Assembly (NCBI GenBank): GCA_019400425.1
Contig: JAFREE010000177.1
Location: 1 to 47,865, forward strand
DNA length: 47,865 bases
Direction of reading: 5' to 3'
Source: Hymenochaete sp. R1
Taxonomy: Eukaryota; Basidiomycota; Agaricomycetes; Hymenochaetales; Hymenochaetaceae
Shown: positions 34,022 to 45,230 of the stretch, in pieces
Position numbering within the stretch: the stretch's first letter is position 1
How the letters are laid out: each line of letters opens with the position of its first letter
The notes under the pieces: generated by a model
Told to the model about the DNA's origin: nothing
The model's input: only the letters and a program-made list of their open reading frames with translations
The model's database searches: none
Position numbers and translations under genes: made by a program

Positions 34022-35390
34022 ATGACTTCAACTCAAACGACCAATGAACTCCCACCGTTAAAAAACGAGCTTGGTCCTCACGAAGAGTGGTGGAGAGACC
34101 ATTATAACACACTACGAGACTATGGCTACGAGCTGAGACCTCGGTACCGTCCCGAATGGACGCCGCCTTGGAAAGGAACCAACAAGCATCGCTTCGAGTT
34201 TGAGGAGAGCGTTCGAAGTTCCGTGCGTGTGCAGCTATTCTCTGTTTCGTTTATGTCTCATGAATAAATACAGCATAAAGCGACGTTGGATGCCAAACGG
34301 GTCTCTGACGGCAAACGCGTCGTCCTTAAACGTGTTGAGAGGCATAGCCATGAACATGCCATCCTTGGATACTTTTCGGACCAATCCCGACAGGACGATC
34401 CTCAAAATCACTGTGTCCCGCTCTACGACTCATTCACAGATAATTGCGAGGGGAAGCACATATTTGTTGTCATGCCTCTTTTACGCACGCTCAACTCTCC
34501 CGACTTCAAATCCGTTGACGAGGGCCTTGATTTTGTCGACCAGTCATTGCAGGTGCGTCTAAGATATCATGGACTGTTCATGTGTAGCTAACTTGAAGAT
34601 TTAAGGGGCTAGTATACATGCATAGTCATAATGTTGCTCATCGGTGTGTTACTCATCTATCATGAACTATTTGGTTTTGTATTCTGACAGAGTGTCCAGA
34701 GATCTCGCTCTCCTAAATATCATGTTCGATGCCTCTGACTTGTATCCAAAAGGCTTTCACGCTCAGAAGAATTCCTTTCTTCCTGACATGTCTGGATCCG
34801 CGCCATTCCGTCGTCGGCGTTCGGCACGCGTTAGATATTACTTTACTGATTTCGGAATATCCTCAAAATTTGACAGTGTGGAAACTCGCGAAGAAGTTCG
34901 CGGCGTGTACGGTGCAGACAAGACTGTCCCCGAAATATTGAACAACTTCTCATACGACCCATTCCCGGTCGATGTTTATACCTTGGGTAATGTTTTCAAG
35001 GAAGTGCTAATTGACGTATGTGACCTTCCAACTTAAGTTCATCGGTTCAAACTGAAATGACGCTCGAATTCCAGAAATACTCCAACATGGCATTCCTAGC
35101 GACACTTACGGACAAGATGACACGCGAGGACCCGCGTTCTCGTCCCGGGGCAATTGAATCATTTGAGGAGTTCAAAACGATTGTTGCTAAGCAGTCTTAC
35201 GCTACGAAACATTGGCGCTTGGAACCAGTTGGGTCTGGGCGAGCCTCATCTGCGTTTCGGGCTATGGCTAGTTGCGTTGATGAAGCGTTCTATCAACTAG
35301 GTTGTCTAGCTTGTGAGTATCTCCAACTTGCTTCAGGAATATCTATAAATGATTTTTAATGTTCTAGTTTGGAAGAAAAAAAGAGCATGA
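34022..35390 (+). CDS. 'WRDHY' family protein kinase, copy 2
   Basis: Intact member. It starts 'MTSTQTTNELPPLKNEL', then 'HEEWWRDHYNTLRDYGYELR' and 'PRYRPEWTPPWKGT', 'ATLDAKRVSDGKRVVLK', 'IFVVMPLLRTLNSPDF', catalytic loop 'NVAHRDLALLNIMFDAS', insert 'YPKGFHAQKNSFLPDM', 'RYYFTDFGISSKF', 'ADKTVPEIL', 'DPFPVDVYTLGNVFKEVL', and a tail with 'KQSYATKHWRLEPVGSG'. A phase-1 intron precedes the last exon (35368-35390), which encodes 'WKKKRA' and TGA. This short aromatic-basic end is shared in kind with copy 3 and could act in targeting; that is a guess. Catalytic Lys, HRD Asp and DFG are present. Closest relative in the window is copy 4. Confidence 0.85.
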
Positions 35391-36489
35391 CCATAATATG
35401 CAACCAAATTTCGGTATAACGTTTCGTATTTCATCCAACTCTGGGAGCAATTTACGCTTTTTTATGTCTTTATTGCTGTGTCTTCTGATCTTTTGTTTTG
35501 ATTATATGCTATCGTTAAGTGTTCTATTCATGCTTTGCTACGCAGTTGTTCGGCCTGCGTTTTGTGTATTCTTATACGTTTTTGTGAATCCTTACTCCGC
35601 AAGCGACCGCTTTCCTTTTCAAAATAGCTCTAGAATGTAAGATATCAAGGATCACTGGCATCAAGGTACCGGAAACATCTGTCAAGGCATGCTTTTAAGA
35701 AGCGATTAACGCGCTGCAGTTGAGCGAGCTCGCTGCACCCGTTTTCGAGTCTGCTGACGAAACAATTATCATGGTCCGGCGAACACCAAAGGTACATCGC
35801 ACACTTCTCAGAAGCTACAAGTCTATAATAAGACTCAAAGTTGGGGTCTCATATATATGCACAGTCACAATGTACCTCACGGGTGGATAGTGCTTTGCAT
35901 TGGCCAATGGAGTTCTCATTCCTTCTTTCCACGCAGTACGACGTACGGCGTACCATCGACATCCCTAAAGATTCCGTCCCTTGATGCATTTACACCTTTC
36001 TGATAAAGTGAAATGGGGAGTAAGGGGGGAACCCGACATCCCCGAGGCTCCGCTGGCCAATGCGCGGGAACGGGAATGCAGAGCTCCGAAATCAACAACT
36101 CGTTTGTGCCTTGGGTCCTGGCTCTTGTTCTCTTCCAATTTGCTACTATTCGTCGATAGGGATTGACGTGTACTGTCACAACTCGCAAGTCAACATTATC
36201 AAATAATAGAAGCATCTGTTACCATATCTTAAACGTAAAAGACGCGAAGAATCCTACCAACCATTCGCCTCATTCGCCTCCAATCAAGTCGATAAGAGCA
36301 TTCTCACAAGTCTCCATCGGATGGCGATCGTGCGGATGGTGTGCCGGGACATTCGGAGTGAGTTGGAACTTGTGGAGGGACGTTGTCTTTCATGCATAAA
36401 ATCTAAGGCTCGTCTTTATAAAAAGCGATAACGCACACAAAACTCTCCGGTCGAAAAAAAAGAAACGGGGAAGTGGTAAGGATTACTTA
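35391..36489. other. Intergenic stretch with a WRDHY kinase relic
   Basis: No complete gene. Apart from the relic at 35735-35890 it holds the 3' flanks of WRDHY copy 2 and kinase C. A 99-codon minus ORF (35916-36215) has no recognised motif. Confidence 0.4.
35735..35890 (+). pseudogene. Relic of a 'WRDHY' family kinase (catalytic-loop exon)
   Basis: About 35848-35888 translates as 'GLIYMHSHNVPHG', which matches 'GLVYMHSQNVAHR' of copy 3 and 'VYMHSHNVAHR' of copy 2. Just upstream, 'FESADET' recalls 'FKSVDEA' of the preceding exon. No open frame links them and the HRD position is lost. It is a decayed fragment of a fifth member. Confidence 0.5.
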
Positions 36490-37850
36490 TCAACTCAAAC
36501 ATTCCTCGATCGAAGCGACTGCAGTGTCTGCGTTTAGCCTGTAGTGCATGTCCTTTACTCTGAAACAATGCCGCACAAATTTCCATACATTGTCATCGAG
36601 CTGTTCTGGCCGAGAGGGTCCCGTCCCTTCTTCCAAGGCCCTCAAAATCCTCAGCGAGGTCATATCTTTTCCCCATGGATCCAGACCGGTCATTGCCTTG
36701 ATCATCCGGATAAGAAGCATTCAAATATCTAGATAAAACAGAACTTACCTCGATGCAAAGGCAGCCAAAAGACCACATGTCGCTCGAAGTCGCGGCATTC
36801 CTGTAGTTAACGACACCATTGATGATGAATTCTGGTGGCATCCAAGCCAAAGAATGACCTTGGGTAGAGTTTGCGACTCCATAACGTTGCTTCAGCGATT
36901 CTTCAGTCACACCAACAAAAGTGGTGGAGCTCAAATCTGAGATGTACGCATTGGGCGGTTCTCTTGCAGAACGGACCTCAACCAATATATTACTCTAAGT
37001 GAATTTTAATATGAAAACAAGGGAATAGATATACAACCACTCACGCCTTTGATGTCTCTATGAATCATTCGAAGCCTGTGCACTAATATCACATTAACCA
37101 AAGTTCGCGAACGGTAGGTCTTGAAAATACATGTCTCACTGTCATTCAGTCCCTTCGCAACATCCCGAAGCTATATTGCGAACAGTCAGAGATTACTGAC
37201 TTCGTATGAGGATATACACTTACAACGTGTAATCTGTAGTTCGTACTTAGCAATGGATAGGCACTAAGGAAAGTGCGGAAATCCTGCCCGTTGTAATAAC
37301 GTTGTACCAGGACCGGCAACCGATAATTCCCATATCCTTCCATAACGCCGACCAACTGTGAAGTATTGGTCTTCTCACGCATACAGCGAAGGGAGCAGAA
37401 GCACTCGCGAAGAAAGTACTAGATTCAAGCTTCAGTCGTTTCAACCATATGAAGTAGACATTAAACTAACCTGCTCGAACTTCTTCGCTCGTTCAGGATC
37501 CTTAAGTGCTTCTTTTCTGAGAGACGCACTGACAAGCTTAAGAACCACGCTCTGAAATTACTGCGCTCAGATAAAAAGCGCCTCAAACCCGTCTGGGATA
37601 CAGGTAACGAACCTGGGAACTTCTATACGTGGCTTGAAATAAGTCACTTCGACTGCCACTGTGAATGGAACTGTCCGGGCCAGAGATTTCTTCTGGGGTG
37701 ATGAGTTTGACTCCGAAGTCTCTTTGCAGCTCTGGCACAAGTTGAATGAGGTTAACTTCCAATGCTTGAACAGGAGCGCATATACTTACCGTGGACTATG
37801 GTATGTGTGAACTCCTCCTGGTTAGAATCTGTTTGTTGCTGATGCTGCAT
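36490..37850 (-). CDS. 'HRDIKG' protein kinase, copy C (DFG changed to DLS)
   Basis: It starts 'MQHQQQTDSNQEEF'; then 'LQRDFGVKLITPEEISG', 'SGSRSDLFQATYRSS', 'VVLKLV' (catalytic Lys), 'YFLRECFCSLRCMREK', 'LPVLVQRYYNGQDF', 'LRDVAKGLND', catalytic loop 'RMIHRDIKG', then 'NILVEVRSAREPPNAYISDL' where DFG reads D-L-S, activation segment 'GVANSTQGHSLAWMPPEF', F-helix 'SDMWSFGCLCIEV' and an end at 36490 after 'VASIEECLS'. Exons match copies A and B one by one. The metal-binding Asp is kept but the Gly of DFG is replaced by Ser, so activity may be altered or low. It is divergent from pseudokinase C, 574 bp away, giving a third pair inverted relative to pairs A and B. Confidence 0.82.
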
Positions 37851-38424
37851 TGCAGAAGCGTTTATAGTGATAATCCTTATCTAGAGGACACATATTGATT
37901 AGTACCATATTTAAAGTCGCGGTATTTCGGGTGAGAACTTTGGCAGGTCATTGTGCACAAAGTCGGCGTGGTGAAGGTAAAAAAAGACAGCTCGATTCGT
38001 AGCCGATGCGATGAGTGTTCGGGCCGTTGATCGACGCTCCTTTTTTGGGTGCTCTTGTTCACCCTCTCCCGAAGCTTCGTCCCTTTGTCTCTTGCCACAT
38101 TTTCGACATTTTGCTTCCGCCTCGTTCTCGACACGTTGTCTTCTGCATCTTCGATCTTTTGATCTGTTGGCTCGGTTGTATTAACATCTCCCGATTTTTG
38201 TGGATAATTATGGACGAATATGGGTCCCAGAGGTCCCTCTGTTTCCGATAAACACCATCCTCCGAACTCATGTTCACACCGCATTCTTGGCTAGACGCCC
38301 CTTCCGCGTCAGTATTAACTGTGAAGCGTTGCGCTGCTTATTGTTCCCTCTTGCGACTTCTCCTACGACAAGAAACAGCGCTTCGCACCGGTTCTCTTTC
38401 TTGTGAAAGACGTTAAGCGTGACT
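37851..38424. promoter_or_regulatory. Divergent promoter C between kinase C and pseudokinase C
   Basis: 574 bp. On the minus strand it carries the same two blocks as promoters A and B, in the same order relative to the genes: CGGAAGCAAAA (complement of 38109-38119) and GAGACAAAGGGACGA (complement of 38077-38091). The rest has diverged, so the blocks look selectively kept. ORFs here (for example 37877-38284) are shadows. Confidence 0.5.
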
Positions 38425-40237
38425 ATGCTTGGTATGCATCTACGTTTTTGAAGCGCTTTCGGAAGTTTATTATTCATCTTCAGATCCATTGTCCACCATA
38501 CAAGTAATAGACACTCTACTCAAGACCATAAAATTTATTCAGTCGATAAGAACAAACGACCAGGAGTTCAGCGCGCTTCTTTTCATAGGCCGGAAGCTGA
38601 TTTACGATATTAGCGTGTACGCGCGAATTATTCAGCGATCAACTTATCCAAACGATGAAGTCAAAGCCATCCTTCAAGATCTTCTACGCCAAGGACACGA
38701 CTATTGTATTGCCCTGAAGATTGTGCTTGGAAAATGGGAGGGACGCTTTCGGGACGACAAAGCTCGAACCAACAAATTGAACGTCGATTTCGATACCGAC
38801 GTTTTGACTCAGCTTAACGACGAGAAGAACTGGGATTCTGCTTCGTACTCCGGCCCCGCGGCAGAAGAAGCATCGGCGCATAACACATCCAAAAGGACAC
38901 TTCTACGAGCGTCCAAGCTCGTTACTTTATGCAGGCAATGGCTTGGAAGGACATGGAGGATTCTTCGTCTCGCCGCCCATTCAAGTTATTATCAATTCTC
39001 CGGGGAATTGTCAGTCATGGGAGCACTGCAGAAGCTAAAGGATGTACGAGACGAACTGCAACTATTTGCTCCTATTGCCGACAATCTTCACCTCTTGGAA
39101 CGTACTGACGACAACGTGCTACGCTTCGTCGCAAGAGCAAAGCAGCGCTTATCCGCCTCACAAGAGCCAACCCTCATTCCGGAATCCGATTGCCCAACCG
39201 GAAAATCCGTCGACAGGGATCCACATAATCACTTTGAAATCCTGGAAGAAGGGAAGTTCAAGGGTTGCCTCGTCGATTTTCGTAGTCACGCGAAAATTCC
39301 AAACGCACTGGAGGACACCAAACGTATCGCTCTTCTTTTGGACGAGAATAACCAACAAGACAACGAAATGGAGAATGAAACTTTGCCGAACCGTCATTCC
39401 GACGTAGGCATGCTACGTTGCTGCGGGTACACGGCACCCTTTCTCGCAAACATGAATGAGCTCGTTTTCAGAGTCCCCAGAGGCCATACTCCAGTCACTT
39501 TACGGAGACTTCTGGAAACGGAAGGATCTGATTTCCACCCCATCGACAAGAGGTACTCTTTCGCTCTCAAGCTTGCCACTGCTGTCCACGTTTTCCATTG
39601 CGTCGAGATGGTTCACAAATCCATACGCCCGGAATCGATCATCGTGATGCAGGGCACGCCGGAAACGGACACTGCGGGACATTTCCAGCTCGGGACACCT
39701 TACCTCGCCGGTTTTCATAGAGCACGCTGGGATTATTCACTCACCGAGAAATATACATTCGACGACGACATGAAAGGTCGTATTTATCACCACCCGCGGC
39801 ATGTCATGAGCGATAAACGACCTGCGTACGAAATGGGGGACGACATTTACAGCTTGGGCGTATGTTTATTCGAAATCGGACTTTGGCGGTCGATGTTCTA
39901 TTGGAACGAGGAGCAGCGAGCATTTCTCATCGATGATTGGGCGAGGGAAGTGTTTGTAACGAAGGTCATCCTGGAAAACGAAGGAGGTGATGGACGAATG
40001 ATAGAAGTGGAGGACAACAACTTTCGGTGCGAGATTCTCAAACGACTAGTCAAACGACTTCTTCCAGCAAAGATGGGATATGCGTATACTGACGTCGTCC
40101 TCAACTGCTTGAACTTCCAGGACGACAGGGATCGTCGCTCAAAGGCACTCGAGAACAGCGAGACTTCTAAGCGCTTCGTAAACGAGGTTCTCATGGAGCT
40201 TCGTCGAGCCAAGATTCGAGTCACAGAAGGAATTTGA
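38425..40237 (+). CDS. MLKL/HeLo-kinase-like pseudokinase, copy C (intact)
   Basis: 586 residues. The seven-nucleotide first exon (38425-38431) and 52-nt intron (38432-38483) give a start 'MLDPLSTIQVIDTLLKT'; without them the frame has no matching N-terminus. Helical N-terminal region ('LFIGRKLIYDISVYARIIQR', 'LKIVLGKWEGRF'), an acidic/Ala-rich linker, a basic helical part and 'LKDVRDELQLFAPIADNLHL'. The kinase fold lacks catalysis: 'GCLVDFRS' for VAIK, 'MVHKSIRPESIIV' (about residue 378) for HRD, 'YLAGFHRAR' for DFG; 'DDIYSLGVCLFEIG' is kept, as is the C-terminal 'YTDVVLNCLNFQDDR' shared by all three copies. It is most distant from A and B, so its pair with kinase C is probably an older duplicate. 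It is tail to tail with HGDLR kinase 2, only 131 bp away. Confidence 0.86.
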
Positions 40238-40368
40238 TAGGCTTGTTGTAATACATCATTGATTATAATATAAATTTGCGTACGTGATATAAGGTTATTA
40301 AAACTGAAGAAAGAGTCGAAGTAGAAAATCGAAGTGGGAAAGATAATAATTTAAGTCTATAAGAAGAG

Positions 40369-43300
40369 CTAATAGTAACACAAGTCTTGCATTTCCAGCA
40401 CAAGAAGAGGTGCACGCAGTCTTGTTTCCGCTTTGTCCCAACACCGAACCATCAAATCCCAATGCTTGTCGACCATGCTACTGATTCGCCCTTTTTCAAC
40501 AGGCAGTGCTCCATATAAAATGTGAGATAATGCCTCAGAGCCTTTCTTGTCTTCAAAGGGCTCCCTTTCGTATACGATCTATCAAAATAGTAAGTGCAAG
40601 TTCGCAACCTCGATTGAAAGTACAAAGATGCTCCAACCTCTAGAAATACACATCCAAATGCATAGATGTCGCCCAACGTAGAAACCAGAGTCCGTTTAAC
40701 AAGGTTGTCGCCCACATTGACAGAACGTAGTGCGTCAAGATTGACAGCTAGTTCCTTTGCAAGCCATCGTTCATTTGTCATCTGCTCTTCAATTCCCCAG
40801 TCGCCCTCTATTATACCTCCACAACCTTCTCGAGGTTGCTCTCGAGAGCTTCCAAAGTCGCACAGAACCGCGCTAAAGCCTTCACGGTTGTTCTTTTTTA
40901 CGAGAATGTTATCCTAAAGGAATTATAAGACAAAGTCGAAAGGTTTTCAAGAATCAAAAACTTACCGCTCGAAGATCTCCATGCGCAATTGGAGAATCTA
41001 CCGAGTGCACTAGAATCCAAGTAAGCCACGTTAGATGGAAAGTAATTGGCGAACGTACGAAATTGTAAGCCCAGTGAGACGTCAAGGAGCTATAGCGACG
41101 ACGTTGACGAAGATAAACTCTCGGACAAAGAAAGGCTACTTACAAACCGTAGTCCTGATTGATTCCTAGAGCTGAGTGATTCAATTCCGCCGAGGTATGA
41201 TTTGATATTCTGACAAAGTTCCGAAACGAGACAAGGTACAGTCTCGGAGTCTCCCAACCAACAAAAGCCAACGAGTGGTAAAATGTACTCGCATTCACAA
41301 CTTTTGGTAATGACCTTCTTCCAAATGCGAGCCTCCTTTACGAAACGCTGTGATGACATGTTCATTAGGAGCAAAATTTGACATATGATCAACTTTACCT
41401 TAATGACATCGGGCTTCCTGTGGGGCTGCTTCACGGCATACTGGATGCACATGATCATTAGAGAGAGAGAACTGACTGGAGTGCAACAAGATGCTTACCA
41501 TTTGCTCTCCTTCGCTAGATTGGTGTACCATAGCGAAAACTTTGCCAAACGACCCTGACCCAATGCTATCGCGGTTCGCTTGGTTGTGTTGCATTCGAAT
41601 CTCCGTTATTTTTAGCGTTCCCATCACTGAAAAGATTCTCCTGGGTAAGGGAGCTGAACACAAAGCGTAGACATGTGATGTACTTCTTATAATCCCATCC
41701 TTTGTAGACGAATTTAGACCTTGACCTGAATTACAGTTAACATGACCTATCACCTGAAATAGCTACAAAACAGCGTCAACTAACCGACAGCTGGCATGAA
41801 ATCAGATGGTTGCGATGAAAAGTCGTCTAAAGCTTGACGGTGCTTCGATACTGTCCGATAGAGCAAGCAATTAGCCAAATGCATTACCATGTATGCGTGT
41901 AAAGTCCCAAACTCACTGTATGAATCCGGATTAGCACAGGGAAACTTGCAAGCTTCGTTCATATCTTGTCCAGACAAATTCGAAGGTGAAGAAGAGCCAG
42001 ATAGTTGTTTTGATTCAGTCGAAACGTAACTTTCTAACACTGGTAAGGATGGAGCCGTGTTTGAGCGTGCCTTTGTAAAAGCACATATTACTTACGACCG
42101 TTTTCTATTACGAGGTTGACGTGACCAATACTCCGCAATGCGTCCTGCAAGGCGATTAGATCTCGTTCACCTACTTCCAGGACAAACAATGCAAGGCACT
42201 AACATTACATCTTATAGCCACCCTGCTCAACAGACGACAAAGCGCTTCCAATCTCAAAGATGTTCCAAGGGTCGATGTTGAATCCGGATCGGGATCAAGT
42301 GCCAGTAAATTGAGTTCTTTGGCGCAGTTCTCAAGTAGATAAACAAGTCTTAACGGTCAATTCAGCTTGGCGACTCTCGGGAAAGAAAATTACACAGCTT
42401 ACGGCAAGGTATCCTCGAATAGTTGTTTATAACAGTCAGAAGCCTCCGTTATGAGCATTTGGTCAGCACAGAGGTCCAAAAGGCGCACGGCAATCTGACA
42501 AGTCATGCCTGCACAATCGGCAAGACGCCTCCCAAGAGCCATATCAACCTGAATGGATAACAATGAGCAGACTGACTGAGAATCGACTTCGACCAGTGAC
42601 TACGCACCGCAGAACCTGTCATTTCCGCCACGTAAAGGACTTTCTTACTCAGGATGTGAGCATCAAGTTGGGCGTAGGTCTCATTACCCATTTCGTTGAA
42701 TGCTGAACATCAACGATCAGAAAGAAGGTTTGACACTCTTGAACTGCGATTACATACTTCCGTACTGACTAACAATCTCATTTCGAAACTTCCCCCACCA
42801 TGTAAAGAAATCGTCGTGTTCGTGAGTTAGCCCGCGTGTCAAGAACTTCCAATCGATCCTTAAATCGTTGACTGTTATTGCTATACATTCGACTGGCGAG
42901 TAATATCAGTTGTCAAATTATGAGGCCGGGCGGGTTATAACACCAATGACTGTCGTACGTTTGAGATTTAAGACCCAACTTTCTCTATACGTGGGCTCCG
43001 GGGTTCGAACTGCTTTGGTGGCTAACTTGTCGGGGAAAAGAAGACGTGCTTGACTGGTTTTCTAAGAAACCACTTGAGAATCAGTTAAAACCACAAAATG
43101 ATTTGCATTACCTCACAAAACTCATTATAAGCCCTGGCGTCATTTCTAAAAACTTTTACATCCTCTTTGTGCGCTGAAATCCCGAACATCAAAAATTTGG
43201 CCACCTCGAGCCACCCCGAGGCTTCCTTTTCTTCAATCTTAGTCTTGAGGGCTAAGTATGTCCCTTCAATGCTTGAAAAAGGTGCATGAGCATTTCGTTC

Positions 43301-43519
43301 AATTGACCGCCGAATGCAAGACAACAAAGGCAAAACCTACCATTTTCTCCATCCGTCAATCTCCTCTCGCGTTTTGTCTTCAAGGCCCGCTAGAAGGCAT
43401 CTTTGTCGTGCAGCCTCCGACTCGATCCATATGTAGCTCAATTCCTCGGTCTAAGGCAGTTTGGGACAGCTTGATTGATAGGTGAGTGGGTAACTTACTT
43501 GACGCTTCAGGGAGGGCAT
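40369..43519 (-). CDS. 'HGDLRADN' protein kinase 2 with long helical N-terminal region
   Basis: It starts 'MPSLKRQTEELSYIW' (ATG at 43519; first intron with GTAAGT donor). The N-terminal 350-400 residues are helical and charged: 'KTKIEEKEASGWLEVAKFLM', 'VDMALGRRLADCAGMTCQIA', 'LVYLLENCAKELNLLALD', 'LEALCRLLSRVAIRC', 'DALRSIGHVNLVIENGR', then a Ser-rich stretch. The kinase domain follows: 'IGSGSFGKVFAMV' (P-loop), 'YAVKQP', 'KEARIWKKV', 'ILPLVGFCWLG', 'SELCQNIKSYLGG', 'IAHGDLRADNILV', 'VLCDFGSS', 'NERWLAKELAVNL', 'GDIYAFGCVFLE', ending 'MQDLCYY' at 40369. Catalytic Lys, Asp and DFG are present; the Arg of HRD is Gly, as in kinase 1, so activation may not need activation-loop phosphorylation. 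About 14 exons; some borders in 41750-43000 are uncertain. It is divergent from WRDHY copy 3, 178 bp away. Confidence 0.75.
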
Positions 43520-43697
43520 TTCAGCGCGTGCGGAACCAAAGAAAACTCCAGTAGGTCAGGTTCGGATAGGCGAGAGACTCAAGGAGCGTGAAATGGAAAG
43601 AAATAATGTGAGGATCCCTCATTGGGAGCAAAGAATATATAAGCCAGCCTGAGGACGGTATCCATGGGACTGACGCTGGCCGTGCTGGCCAACAACA
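43520..43697. promoter_or_regulatory. Divergent promoter between HGDLR kinase 2 and WRDHY kinase 3
   Basis: 178 bp separate the two start codons. TATATAAG at 43636-43643 lies about 55 bp before the plus-strand ATG at 43698 and supports that start over the ATG at 43866. Confidence 0.45.
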
Positions 43698-45230
43698 ATG
43701 GTGGACAAAGGTGGATACAACAAAAAACAGGTGAGATTGGCAGCGCGTCGCGTCGCGTTCGAGCCCATCCAAAAAAAATCAACCGCTCTTCCCTCAACGT
43801 CCACCGTCACCGTGACCATCCCCCGTCCAAACACCAGCGCACCGCCGATACCACTGCCCAGCGAAATGCCCCTCACTGCTCAAGAGCGCAGATTAGCCGA
43901 GTCTTTTGAAGTACTCAAGCCCCACGAAATCTGGTGGAGAGACCATTATGACTTCTTGCTCCGGCATGGCTACGAGCTTCGTGCCCGCTTTCGTCCAGGC
44001 TGGATACCATCCTGGAGAACGGCCGACAGAGCTCTGCTTCGTTGTGAGGATCATATATCTACTTTTGTGAGTGATCCCCACCTGCCTTCCACAAGCAATT
44101 TCTCTGAAACCTCGTATGCGCAGCTCAAGACAACACTAGATGCGAGGCGCGTGTCTGATGGCAGACAAGTCTTCCTCAAACGTCTGATACCACATTCCAA
44201 GGAACGAGTAATTGCAGAGTATTTCTCGTCCGAGGAACGACGCAACGATCCCCATAACTTCTGTGTTCCTGTTCTCGAGTTTCTCGAGGACGATTGCGGG
44301 ACAAAACATGGGTTCCTTGTCATGCCTTTATTGCGAAATTTCGACCTGCCGGGCTTCCGCTCTGTTGACGAGGCCCTGCAATTTTTCACCCAAACTCTCG
44401 AAGTACGGTCGACTTATTTTCTCTACTCAAGTCTCCGTTCCTCATTACTTTACGCCTTTTAGGGTTTGGTATACATGCACAGTCAAAATGTAGCCCACCG
44501 GTAAGATGGTTATCACCTCGTAATTCAACGACACTAAACAATGCATGCAGTGACCTTTGTAGTTTGAACATTAGGATGGAAGCAACAAGCATGTTTCCCG
44601 AAGGATTCCATGCGTACCAGCCAGATTTCGTGGCTGATTTTTCCCATCTTGTCAAACCACGTCGGCGTCGCTTGGCCACAGATATCAAATACTACTTTAC
44701 AGACTTCGGACTTTCGTTCATGTTTGAGAGTTTTGAATCACGAGAGCTAGTTTCGGGCTTTGCTTGCCAGGATCAGACTGTTCCGGAATTGAGTAGCGGC
44801 TTTCGGTATGACCCATTTGCAGTGGATGTCTATACACTGGGTAATGTCTTCAAGGAAAGTCTCGTTGAGGTACGGAACTCACTTTAGCTGAGAATCAACA
44901 AACTACTTATCATTCTTTCAGAGATACTCTAACCTGAAGTTCTTGGAATCCCTCACCAATGCAATGACCCGGACAGAACCTCAAGCTCGACCTACTGCAG
45001 ACGAAGCTCTGGAAATGTTCCAGGCCCTCGTATCAAAGCGCTCCAAACTCATAAAGGGTTGGCGGCTCAATCCGATTGGTTCTGGCCATGTGGTTTTAAT
45101 CCTTCGGGGGATAGCTAGTGTCTTTGACGAGCTGACCTATAGAGTCTCTCGCCTTACTTGTGAGTGTCTATTCTCGTTACGATCTGCAGTTGTCTAAACT
45201 GGCTTCATAGTATGGAAAAGACGAAGATAG
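43698..45230 (+). CDS. 'WRDHY' family protein kinase, copy 3
   Basis: Longest N-terminus of the family: a basic and Thr/Pro-rich stretch of about 65 residues, then 'HEIWWRDHYDFLLRHGYELR', 'ARFRPGWIPSW', 'TTLDARRVSDGRQVFLK', 'FLVMPLLRNFDLPGF', catalytic loop 'NVAHRDLCSLNIRM', insert 'FPEGFHAYQPDFVADF', 'KYYFTDFGLSFMF', 'DQTVPEL', 'DPFAVDVYTLGNVFKESL' and 'LTNAMTRTEPQARPTADEAL'. The last exon after a phase-1 intron encodes 'WKRRR' and TAG (45228-45230). Lys, HRD Asp and DFG are intact. The start is the ATG at 43698, behind a TATA box; the ATG at 43866 is an alternative. It is divergent from HGDLR kinase 2, repeating the arrangement of WRDHY copy 2 with HGDLR kinase 1. Confidence 0.83.

Noticed and set aside
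37877..38284. 135-codon ORF in divergent promoter C
   Set aside because: It overlaps the conserved promoter blocks, lacks family resemblance and is not preserved in promoters A and B.
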